From Cavenderia fasciculata (taxonomy: Eukaryota; Evosea; Eumycetozoa; Acytosteliales; Cavenderiaceae), in contig NW_004457734.1 of assembly GCF_000203815.1 (NCBI RefSeq), positions 1,365,295 through 1,429,294 of the forward strand: a DNA stretch of 64,000 nt, written 5' to 3'. This document shows, in pieces, positions 1-9,783 of this stretch. The notes below the pieces were generated by a model, which saw only the letters and a program-made list of their open reading frames with translations, searched no databases and was not told the DNA's origin. The translations under genes and the position numbers were made by a program. How positions within the stretch are numbered: position 1 is the first letter of the stretch; each line of letters starts with the position of its first letter.

Positions 1-1389
1 TTTAGACATGTTAGATTATTTAAATTCCCAGAGATTGAACCATACAAGGCTAAATTGGGGTCACCAAACTATGACTTGACCATATTAGAAGCATCTACAA
101 ACGAGTGTTACTTTAGCGAAGACGGTCATTCGAAATGGCAGTCTAGACGATTGGTCAATGTCGGAGGATACCAATACGCTACACAACAAGACTTTGTAGT
201 TGGTCAAAACTACAACTTTCGTCTAATGATCAACGATCCCGATACTACAACTAGTTGTCGTACCATTCAACTAAGAATCTATCGGGATTATACTGGTCTT
301 CTTTCTATCCCAGAATTTATTTGTATCGAACAACAAGACAACAACAACGACGACGACAATAATGGTGACCATGCTGGTGACCAACAACAACAACCAAAAG
401 TTGTTAAACAATTACAAGATACATTTAAATTAATGACATATAATATTTGGAATTACAACAAACCATGGAGAATAAGAAGTAAACTCATTACAGACATTAT
501 AAAGGATCATCAACCCGATGTGATTGCACTACAAGAACTTAGATACAGTAAATGGGATGGTGAACATTACAAAGAATCACCAAAATTAATGGGTCAGGAA
601 CGTAATCAAATTCAACATATTGTAAACCTACTATCATTCCATAATCTCAAATACAACTATTATTATCTACCATCGATGATTTATAATAATGAAGTTGATG
701 GTCTTCAAATGGAAGGATTAGGAATTCTTTCAAAACATCCAATTGTAAAGATTGAATCAACAAAGTATGTGTGTCAAATATTTAACAACAATGTTGATCT
801 ATTTATTTATTTTATTTTAATTTATTTATTTAGATTAACAAATGATCATATTGATGATACAACAGATACACATCAAAGATCATGTTTACTTGCAACTATC
901 AATATTGATGGACGTCACTTGAATGTACTTACATCTCATTTTTCATTGTCCTTTCAAGGTGGACAAAGAAATGCTTATGAAATTCACAATTGGACAAAAC
1001 AATATGATGACGCACCCAATATTCTAGTTGGTGATTTCAATGCTGAACCCAACTCTCACCCAATACAATTTTTGACTGGTAAACATTCTATCAAAGATAA
1101 TACTGGTGATTTCAAGGATATGTATGATACTTACTGTCAAAGTAATCCTGATAATTCAATATGTACCACCAAAGGTGGAATTACTTATCGCGATGTTGGA
1201 GATGTATCAATTGAAAAGAGAATTGATTTTATAATGGTAAAACAATCTTCAAAATCAACCACCACCAATCAAATAGAATTAACCAACCTTGAAAGTGTTG
1301 GTGGTCAAAGATTTGATGATAATGGAATACCTCTTTCCATTTTCCCCTCTGATCATAGTGGTTTAGTTTCAACTTTTAAATTCATCTAA
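1..1389 (+). CDS. Endonuclease/exonuclease/phosphatase-family protein, 5' partial
   Basis: The reading frame is open from the first base, so the start lies outside the window. Exons are 1-764 and 834-1389; the 69-nt intron (GTATGT...TTTAG) is a multiple of three with no stop, so it could be mistaken for coding. About 439 residues are visible. The first 110 or so form an uncharacterised N-terminal part, followed by an Asn/Asp/Gln linker. The catalytic fold follows with its usual motifs: TYNIWNY, ALQEL (metal-binding Glu), GDFNAEP, RIDFI and SDHSGL (catalytic His near the C-terminus). The family includes DNase I-like nucleases, sphingomyelinases and inositol phosphatases; a neutral-sphingomyelinase or CCR4-like phosphodiesterase is possible, but the substrate cannot be read from the sequence. 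Family call is firm, function is not. Confidence 0.85.
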   Translation, partial: FRHVRLFKFPEIEPYKAKLGSPNYDLTILEASTNECYFSEDGHSKWQSRRLVNVGGYQYATQQDFVVGQNYNFRLMINDPDTTTSCRTIQLRIYRDYTGLLSIPEFICIEQQDNNNDDDNNGDHAGDQQQQPKVVKQLQDTFKLMTYNIWNYNKPWRIRSKLITDIIKDHQPDVIALQELRYSKWDGEHYKESPKLMGQERNQIQHIVNLLSFHNLKYNYYYLPSMIYNNEVDGLQMEGLGILSKHPIVKIESTKYVCQIFNNNVDLFIYFILIYLFRLTNDHIDDTTDTHQRSCLLATINIDGRHLNVLTSHFSLSFQGGQRNAYEIHNWTKQYDDAPNILVGDFNAEPNSHPIQFLTGKHSIKDNTGDFKDMYDTYCQSNPDNSICTTKGGITYRDVGDVSIEKRIDFIMVKQSSKSTTTNQIELTNLESVGGQRFDDNGIPLSIFPSDHSGLVSTFKFI

Positions 1390-1601
1390 AAATAACAAAG
1401 TTAATAATAATAATAATATTGATAATATGTAATAATAAATAAATAATAATATAATGTATTGTTGTTAGTTTTTATATTTTATATGTATGTACATTAATGC
1501 AATAATGCAATAAAGAGAGAATTAAATTATTATTTATTTTGTTGAAAAAAAAAGGTATACTCTTTGGTTTTGTTTTGTTTTGTTCGCTTTGTGTTTGTTG
1601 T

Positions 1602-3632
1602 TTAAATGATCTTTGGTCTTCTGACATTGTTAAATTTGAAACGGTTAACACCTTCCAAACCACCAGAGGTATAACCAGAGGTTTGACCAGTGCTAGAACC
1701 AGTAGTTTGACCGGTAGATCCAGTGGCAGAGGTTTGACCAGAGGTTTGACCAGTGGTTTGTCCAGAGGTTTGACCGGTAGATTGACCAGTGGATCCAGTG
1801 GCAGAGGTTTGACCAGTGGATTGACCGGTGGATTGACCAGTAGATTGACCAGTGCTGGCAGAGGTTGGGTTGGATGAGGTACCAGTTCCACCAGAGGTTG
1901 GGCTGGATGAAGTGCCAGTGGTTTGACCGGTGGTTGGGTTGGATGAAGTGCCAGAGGTTTGACCAGTGGTAGAGGTTGGCTCGGATGATGATTGTGAGCC
2001 TGATTGAGATCCAGTAGAGGTGAATCCATCTTGTGAACCGGTTTGGGAACCAGATTGGGAGCCAGTTTGGGATGAACCAGATTGGGAAGAGTCGGAATTG
2101 GAAGAAGTACCAGAAGTGGTAGTACCTCCAGCAGATGAACTCTTGCCACTGGAACTGCCAGCAGATGACTTGCCAGATGATTTACCGGAACTGCTGCCGC
2201 CAGATGACTTGCCAGAACTGCTGCCTCCAGATGATTTACCAGAGCTGCCGCCAGCGCTAGAGCCGCCGGTGGTCTTGCCAGAGCTGGAACCAGCGCCAGT
2301 GTTTGGTGGACCGGTGGTGATGTGTGGGCCAGTGGTACCGTGGGTGCTGGAGACTGGACCGGTGGTGTGTGGACCAGTGGTGGTGTGTGGACCAGATGAT
2401 ACAGCTGGGCCGGTGGCAGTGTGGGTGGTTGAGACTGCTGGACCGGTGGTGGTGTGGGTGGTGGCTGGACCAGAGGTAGCTGGACCGGTGGTAGCAGTGT
2501 GGGTGGTGGATGGACCGGCGGAGGTAGTGTGGGTGGTGGAGGCAGATGTTGTAGTTGGCTTGGGAACGAGCAATAGACAGACATGGAAGCAAAGACACCC
2601 TTGATTGGCTTGGTATTGTTGTAGACGGCAACAGTAGTGTAGGTGGCACCGTTGACCAATGGGGTTGGGGTTTGACATGGGCTCATGGTTTGGAGAAGTC
2701 CGTTCTTGTAGACTGGAACAGACTTGCAAATGACAGCACCGGTGGCATTGTTGACAAACGAGATACTAACGACTCCTTGAGAAGCGGTGGTTTGGAAAAC
2801 GACAGCTTCAACGTTTTGTTGCCAGACAATGTTGTTGGATTGTGTGTAGACGCCTCCTGTGCCTGGGATATTGAAAGAGGTAAAGTTGGCGACGGCCGAG
2901 ACAGCAGTACGGGTAACTGGCACAGATGCAGCTGATGGAGTATCGTACTTCATATAGTATTGGACAGAGACATTAGTGGCCGAGGTGTCAGTGACAAGGA
3001 ATGAGATGGCCATTGAGAGTACGCTGGCAGCTGGGATGTTGACAATGTATGGTGATGGCAAGATGACTGGCTCAAACACATTGGAGAGGGTGAATGAGAA
3101 AATCTTGCGAGTTGATGGCTTGCTGACTGAAAAGTCGATTGACAAGACCTTGATGTCTTCACGATCGTATTGCTTGCCGTTGGTCTCATTGACAAAGACG
3201 GCTTGGAATGCAAGTATTTCAAAATTACCACTTGATGGCAATGGTAGAGATGTAAAGGTCTTTGTAATAACCTTTCCTTGGGTTGTTGGTCCCAAATTTA
3301 CTGTTGAATTAAATAATGATGCATTCTATAAGTAGAGGATGAGGAAGAGGATTGCATCGGTTTTTTTTTTTTGCATAGGGATTGAAAATTATCGTGTACA
3401 ATAAACAATAAAGAATGTTTGATTGATTTTAAAAGGTAGTCATAAAATAGGAGTAGTAGTAATCCCGATATGATAGTATTAGATATACAATGTGAAACGA
3501 TGTTTGTTAGCAGTGTTTTGGTTGGGGGTGATCAAATTTAAAGGATGATTTTTTTTTTTGTGTGTGATGAATACATACGGTCACAGCGAGTGAAACGCAC
3601 AAACATAATAAAATCGAAAGGATCAACTTCAT
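1602..3632 (-). CDS. Secreted mucin-like Ser/Thr/Gly-rich protein (frame broken once)
   Basis: Exon 1 (3632-3579) encodes an 18-residue signal peptide, MKLILSILLCLCVSLAVT. It joins in phase across a 253-nt intron to exon 2 at 3325. Exon 2 begins with a beta-rich extracellular domain of about 260 residues with several N-glycosylation sequons and paired Cys. A long low-complexity tail follows, rich in TTHT, SSGKSSGG and GQTSGQT repeats, ending RRPKII. There is no GPI or membrane anchor signal. The N-terminal domain and the tail lie in different frames. The switch is at the CCC run at 2562-2564: exon 2 is 1,724 nt and needs one more base to be in phase. The tail frame left of the break is the natural one because the other frame gives only Pro/Leu-rich noise. 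Dictyostelid sheath and spore-coat proteins have this architecture, but I do not recognise a named family. Confidence 0.7.
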
Positions 3633-4215
3633 TCTATTCTCTCTTTGTTTATATGTGTAAGAATTATGTGATGTATAAATGAAATTGAAAACAAAAAAGG
3701 GTCGTAGGGGTATAGCCTTCCGACGACAACAACCAGTTTAAACGCGAAACAGCTGAATAATAATCAAAAATTAAATATCGTAAAACAATCAGCAAGTATC
3801 GCACTACAAAAATGCCCTGGCTCTTTCTGTCGCTTTTTCCATCAGGTCCTCCTTTGCAGTTTTTTTTCAGCCCACCTCGATAGGGATAGGGCGTCAGACG
3901 ACTCCCAAGTCATATCCCAACGAAATGAGACGAACTTGACAAAAATAACTACGTTTTAAGAAAAGACGATGATAATTCCCTAGAAGAGGCAAGCAGGGGT
4001 TTTGTTTGTTGTTTTAATTTGTTTATTTATTAGCCAACATTGAACCAATTGGTTATCCCGACTTTCGATCTCCTTTAAGATTATTATTATTATTATTATT
4101 ATTTACAAAAAAAAAAATTGTTATGATGTAATGATATGATTGATTATATACCATTATGACAATGAGGATGATGTCTGTTGTCATATTAATGGGTTGAGCT
4201 CGCTTGGTTTGTTTC
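3633..4215. other. Intergenic, no gene seen
   Basis: This stretch lies between the start of the secreted mucin-like gene and the end of the acidic-protein gene. It probably holds the promoter of the former. It contains a TTA run near 4079-4101 and poly-T tracts, but no open frame or RNA gene that I can support. Confidence 0.6.
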
Positions 4216-4958
4216 TTATTCTTTAGTGACAAATCTTCTTTTGGCAGGTTGTTTACTATTTCTAGATCTGCCACCACCAAGACTTGAGAGGGTGACACCA
4301 CCACCAGTAGCACCAGCCAACATACTGTAGGATTGTTTGATCATTTGGACAAGAGATGGATGGAATTTGTTTCCATCGACATCTCTTGCTTTTTTGCCAA
4401 AGCAGATCTTGTTCATAAGGTCATAAGAGTTGTTTGTATAGATGTAACGAGTTTGCTTCTCCAACAATGCTTGAGTATATTTGGCTTTATCTTCTTCTGT
4501 GTCTTCATCTTCGTCCTCTCCTTCTACGTCTCCTTCCTCTTCATCTCCTTCTTCGATATCTTCACCACTATCATCTTCTCCTTCTTCAAATTCTTCGTCA
4601 TCGTCTTCGTCGTCGTCTTCTTCTTCTTGATCGTCACCCTCTTCAGCGTCATCTTGTTCCTCTTCATCGAGTTCTTGGTCAATAACCTTTTGTTTCTTTA
4701 CTTCTTCCTTTTCTTTGGTTTCAGTTGAAGTAGTAGTAGAGGAAGCAGTAGATTTAGAGGAAGATGAATCCTTCTTTTCAGTAGTCTTTCTCTTTAAGTT
4801 TGCTACTTGAGCAGCATCGGTCTCTTCATACTCTTCAATGGTTGGTTGTCTGTTTTAAATAATAAAACGATTAATCTTCTTTTGGTTCCTCATTTTTGTT
4901 CTTTTAAATATTTCACAATCGCAAAAAGAGTGTATTATACTTACTCTTCTCCTGTCAT
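4216..4958 (-). CDS. Hypothetical acidic nuclear-type protein
   Basis: Exon 1 (4958-4945, 14 nt) encodes MTGE plus a split codon; exon 2 is 4849-4216. The 95-nt intron has GTAAGT and AAAACAG ends and the phases agree, giving 215 residues. The N-terminal third is Lys/Ser/Thr-rich. The middle is almost unbroken Glu/Asp. The C-terminal 85 residues form a non-repetitive block (RYIYTNNSYDLMNKICFGKK, then HPSLVQMIKQSY), and the end is basic (KQPAKRRFVTKE). The conserved-looking C-terminal block and the charge pattern suggest a nuclear or chromatin-associated protein. I do not recognise the family, so this is inference from composition only. Confidence 0.7.
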
Positions 4959-5431
4959 CTTTATCTGCTTCTATATATCTGTATCTCTCTCTGTTGCAAT
5001 GAATGACAATATTAAATTAGTTAACAAACAAATTTTCAAAATTCCCTCAATTCAAAATTCCCTCCTTTTTTTTTAAATTCTTCACCACCAATATCTCAGC
5101 CCTTTATACATTAGAATATTTATACTCTAGAATCTTTAACAAGTAACAACAACAACAAAAGTACCTGGATTGAAGAATGACGATTGATTCGCCCAATCAA
5201 TACCCCATCATCAAACAAACAAAGACCGCTTGAACCCACAAAGAAATAATCACATGATCATTATAAAAGTAATCAAAGTTCTAGCAAATAAAAATCAAGA
5301 GTAGAGTACAAGATAAAATAACAGACAGTTGCATTTATAAATACACAAATTCTTTTTGTTATTTCTTAATAAACATCTATAACAGAAATAGGCTTACAGT
5401 TTATCAGTTTTGCTAATGGTTGTGACCGCAT

Positions 5432-5532
5432 TCGACTATTTATTATGGAAATGATTAGTATTATGTGAGGGATCAACTTCACCAACCAATATATCTTATC
5501 ATATTAATCATTTCCTTAATAAATAGTCGAAC
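5432..5532. repeat. 31-bp inverted repeat (hairpin) with 39-nt loop
   Basis: The left arm is 5432-5462 and the right arm 5502-5532. The reverse complement of the right arm matches the left arm at 29 of 31 positions. As RNA this would fold into a long stem with a 39-nt loop. It lies between two same-strand genes, and no open frame crosses it. It could be a small-RNA precursor or a miniature transposon remnant. Confidence 0.8.
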
Positions 5533-5695
5533 CGGACGAGCTGTGTGCTCTAGTATCATGTATTAAAAAAATCTATAGAGTTTATAAAGTATAATATAAA
5601 TAAATAATTTTATTTATTTATATCCACAATTGGTATATTACAATTTAATTGGAAAGTATTAAGTTTAATAAATTCCACTAGTCGGTATCTGCTAC

Positions 5696-5768
<73 letters not shown>

Positions 5769-5770
5769 TT
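5696..5770. repeat. TTA trinucleotide microsatellite
   Basis: About 24 uninterrupted TTA units lie downstream of the SH3-kinase gene in non-coding sequence. Tracts like this are common in dictyostelid genomes. Confidence 0.95.
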
Positions 5771-5923
5771 ATGATTTGAGAAATGGTTTGTCGGTCGATT
5801 AATATTATTATTATTTTGTGTATTGTTGGAAAATTAATTTAAGATATAATTCTTAGATTATTATTATTATTATTGTTTCTGGAGGTTAATTCATGATTGG
5901 TTATTATTTCTTTTTTCTTTTAA

Positions 5924-8168
5924 TTAAAAGAAACCAGTATTATTAAGATTTCTTTGTAAGAACATATTATCAAATAATCCCTTCATTCCTTGTTTGGTTT
6001 CAGCTCTTTGGAAGAATGGATGCTAAAATAAAGAAAAAAAAAATTGATTAGTTGACGAGCCCGATCACTTTGTTGTTCCTTCTTTTTTTTAACATACTCT
6101 TAATAACTTATTAGCACTTGATCTTTTTGAAGGATCCATTTCAAAACATTGCCAAAGCATATCTTTGAGATCTAATGAACACTTGAATTTAGTGACATCG
6201 ATACCTTGGGTAGAGTTGTAAAACATGGATTTGAATCGAGATTCACGATGAGGTGGTTTTCTGTACATCATTTCCAACATGCAGATACCAAAACTCCAAA
6301 CGTCGGCGGGGAAGCTGTGTGGCTCACCCTTGATCATCTCGGGTGGCATCCAATAGGGACTGCCGACCATATGGTGACTGGCACCATTTTCGACAGATGC
6401 ACACAACCCAAAATCAACCAACTTGATGTCACCTTCGAGCGAGATCATAATGTTGCCACTCTTTATGTCACGATGCACCAATTTGTTTTCGTGTAGGTAA
6501 GCAATACCCTTGAGGATCTCCTTTCCAATGTAACCAATATGAGTCTCTTTGAAAATATGACTCGACGATACTGCCTGCTCCAACGTACCACCTTGCATAA
6601 ACTCTGTGACAATAAACATTTGACCGTCGTGTACCACGGCACCCTTGAAATCGACAATGTTTGGGTGTCGACATTTGTTTAAAAATCCAATCTCCAAATG
6701 TACATTTAATTGTTCCTTGGCATCTCTATAATGTACTACTTTAATTGCTACCTTTTTCTTTTCCCATTGTGCTTCAAATACTTTACCATATCCACTAAAA
6801 TAGAAAAAGAGAGTAAGTCATTTTGTTACATATGTAATCTTTTTTACTCTCTCTATTTTAATATACATTACCCTTTACCAATTAATTGACCAAATTTCAT
6901 TTTCTTTTTAATGTCTGGAATTGTTTTAACCAAGGTAGATGCCTTTGTAATGAATTCAGGTTTGACACCAGTTAATGTTCTCTTTCTTGACAACTTTAAT
7001 TCTAATTTCTTTGTCTTTCTTTCAGTTTCGTCCTTGATTTGTTCCAATTCCAATTCTTCGTCTAGTGCAGAGGTTTGGATTTCCTTTTTGGCAGTGGCAC
7101 CGTCTTTACTATTCTCTGACTTTTCAGATGGGGGACTAATATAGGTAATCTTTTGACGTGTAAGGAACTTGATGATAGTCAAAAATACTTTGATGTTCTT
7201 TCTGAGTTCGGATACTGGTATCTCTTCATGTTTGAGGTCATTGATAATGTCGTCTGGGAGATCTTCAAATTTACTGATAAAGAGACGTGGACAACGCTTT
7301 CTATTGGCATAACGACGTTTGGCAGTACTACTATTACTCTTTGACTTTCTAAAGAGACCGACATTCGATGTGGACAAATCTTCCTTTTTCTTTTTCTTTT
7401 CCGGTGCACTCTGGAATGGTGAGTCGGTTGGGTTGACAGGTCCAGCACCATCTAATTGCAAAGAGTTCATACTGTTTGATAATTGGTTGGTCGATGTGGT
7501 TGAAGTTGAACCACCGTTTGTGGTTGCTTCATTGCCAGAATCTCCCAATGACGAGGTCGATGATGTTAGTTTTTCGCGATTTGCCAAGTTGGATGCCGAT
7601 GTATTTGGTGTGAATGAATCGGCTGTCGTTGCAGTCGTCGTTGTAGTAGTCGTCGTCGTCGTCGTAGATGTTTTACTATCACTTTCCTGAACCAAGTCAT
7701 TCGATGACGATGAATTTGATGACGATGATTCTTCTAAATCTTGGTTGTTGGATAGTTCTTTTGGAACGGGTGCTGGTGATGAAGGAGATGATGGTGTTGT
7801 TACTGTTGATGATACTGTCGATGTAGATGGTGGTGGTGGTGTTGCTGCTGCTACTGTTGGAGTTGGTTCAGGATTTCTATTTACCAATGGTTGATTGGTT
7901 ATAACCTAGAATTTCATTCGTTCAATCAACAAACAAATGTTAGTTAATCGTCTCTTTAGTACTAACACCTGTGGTTACTTACAGATAATGGTCTAGTATC
8001 AAGAGTGATCAAAGCCGATGGTAAAAGACCGATCTTTCCTTCGAGTCTACCTTTGATCATACCATTCTCGACACGCTCGATAAACTCTATACGTGTACCC
8101 TTTGTAAAGGTAAGGTGTCCGTCGGTTGGACCCGAATAGTCTGATGTCGCTAATAAATAGTATCCCAT
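5924..8168 (-). CDS. SH3-domain STE20/PAK-like serine/threonine kinase
   Basis: Four exons join in phase (8168-7983, 7905-6872, 6794-6098, 6022-5924) to give 671 residues. An SH3 domain occupies residues 3-57 (ATSDYSG, GLLPSALI). A Ser/Thr-rich linker of about 150 residues follows. Next comes FEDLPDDIINDL...NIKVFLTIIKFL, which resembles the C-terminal half of a p21-binding domain, but no canonical CRIB motif is seen. The kinase domain has all key residues: IGKGGYGKVF (P-loop), VAIKV, HRDIKSGN, DFGLC, and GSPYWMPPEMI (STE-type activation segment). The protein ends at NNTGFF. It should be an active cytosolic kinase acting on the cytoskeleton or MAP-kinase signalling, possibly recruited through proline-rich partners. 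The exact orthologue is not identified. Confidence 0.88.
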
Positions 8169-9090
8169 AGTATATAGTGTTACAATCGATGATGGTGGTG
8201 ATGAGTCTGCTTGCTGCTTGCTGCTGTGTTGGTTGAGCTAAAGGTTTGGCTATACTAGTGTTTGTTTTGCAGTTCCCTCTGCAAACAAGAATGTCTCTAT
8301 AATAATAATAATAATAATAATAATCCAACAAAGAAGAAGAAGAAGAAGATGATGATGCCGCCGATGATGAAGAAGGGAAATGGAAGAAACTCGAGTGAGC
8401 AAAGCAAGTTTGGGTAAGAAATAATACTGGCTAAGTTTGCTGAGCTATGTATAATTATAAGGCAAAAAAATCACTCAAAGCAGTTGTGTGTCAAAAAATC
8501 TTCAAAACTCAGATCTCGTGATCTGTATCTTTCACCAACCTTTACACGAGCGTGCTCGAGTATTATTAATAAGTTAATTAATAATTAACTAAAGTTAGTT
8601 ATAACATTTATCTATCTATCTATTGTGATATCATCAATTTACTTTACTTTACTTTAATTGTTTCCATGGATGCGCGATATCTCATTTATCATTCATTATG
8701 TTAGAATGGTAAATATTAAATATTTTTAAAGTAACATTTTGATATGATAGTGGTTGTTGTAATCACTTTTGTGGGTATATGGTATGGAAAAAAATAAAAT
8801 AAAGTGATTGCATTGTTTGTTTGCTCACCCCTACCCTTTTACCCCTCTCCCTCCTTTTAATGATACAAATTTTTTGTTATACTCTATCTTCTGTCTATCT
8901 CTCTCTTTCCATTTCTATATCTCTATCTTTATCGTTTCATTGTTATTATTATTTAAGAAAAGAACCTTTTTTCTTTACAGAACCAAACTAAAAAGTTGAT
9001 TGTGCTTTAGCCAAGACAAAAAGAAAAGAGAGGGAAGATTGATTCAAATCAAGATCTCTCTCTCTCTCTCTCTCTCTCTTTTAGATATAA
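8169..9090. other. Intergenic between divergent genes
   Basis: This is the divergent promoter region of the SH3-kinase gene and the small membrane-protein gene. It contains an ATA tract near 8297-8321, a GAA/GAT-rich run after 8330 and a TC dinucleotide tract at 9055-9079. No gene is supported. Confidence 0.6.
9055..9079. repeat. TC dinucleotide repeat
   Basis: Uninterrupted TC units lie just upstream of the ATG at 9091, so they are probably in the 5' leader or core promoter of the small membrane-protein gene. Confidence 0.9.
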
Positions 9091-9507
9091 ATGACAAGTT
9101 ATCTTGGAGAATTATTAACATCGGTTGACAACTCTAATACTTTGGACAATGCAAAAGCATTACTGCAAACAAGTAAGTTGATTGATCGATTGATTGATCG
9201 AAACCTTGCATAATATTGCATAATAATCTCTGACCAAATTTTCATTTTTCTTTTTCAAATAGATGGAGAAGAATATGGAGATTTGTCAATGGTAATATTA
9301 TACTTTTTATATCGAATCATTGTCAATATTATCATATTTATAGTTGGATGGAGTTTGGTGGCAGGACTACTCTTTTTTGTCATTTTCATGGTTATGATCA
9401 CCTCGGAAATATTGCTATATCTCTTTGGAAGAGTTTTTCCAAACACTAGATTCTTTTTCAAACAAACAAGTCATATTTATAAGAAAGCTTGTCCTCCTCA
9501 AGAATAG
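9091..9507 (+). CDS. Small integral membrane protein
   Basis: Exons are 9091-9172 and 9263-9507; the 90-nt intron has GTAAGT and AAATAG ends. The product is 108 residues. A soluble N-terminus of about 35 residues (MTSYLGELLTSVDNSN...) precedes two closely spaced hydrophobic segments. These run roughly from IVNIIIFIVGW to LFFVIFMVMI, and the protein ends in a charged tail, KKACPPQE. Two membrane spans in a hairpin with both ends on the same side is the simplest reading. I recognise no family. The gene is convergent with NOP14, about 275 bp away. Confidence 0.7.
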
Positions 9508-9783
9508 TAATAATAATATTATTCTATTTAATTAATTAATTATAAAACCCAAACACGATGAACGATCATCGATAATTATTTTTTTTGTATATAATAATCG
9601 ATTTCCCTTTTTCTTTTCTTTTCTTTTCTATTTTTCTTTTCTTTTTTTTTTTTGGATTTTATGTAAATAAAATCAATATTTATTATTATTAAAATTTGAT
9701 ATAGTAGATATAAAAGGTTAGAGAATTGATTATTAATATTAGAATTAAAATTAAAATTAAAATTAATATATTGTCGTTTTCGT

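Larger units (their letters stand above)
4959..5923. other. Intergenic with hairpin and TTA microsatellite
   Basis: This spacer holds the inverted repeat at 5432-5532 and the TTA tract at 5696-5770, which are listed separately. The rest is AT-rich with no open frame that I can support. Confidence 0.6.

Noticed and set aside
1472-2560. Long minus-strand frame of Pro/Leu/Val-rich residues continuing the secreted protein
   Set aside because: It is the wrong-frame reading of the Ser/Thr/Gly repeat tail; the other frame gives an ordinary mucin-like tail and a sensible stop.
5696-5770. Regular repeat array resembling a CRISPR or satellite
   Set aside because: It is a simple TTA microsatellite without spacers.
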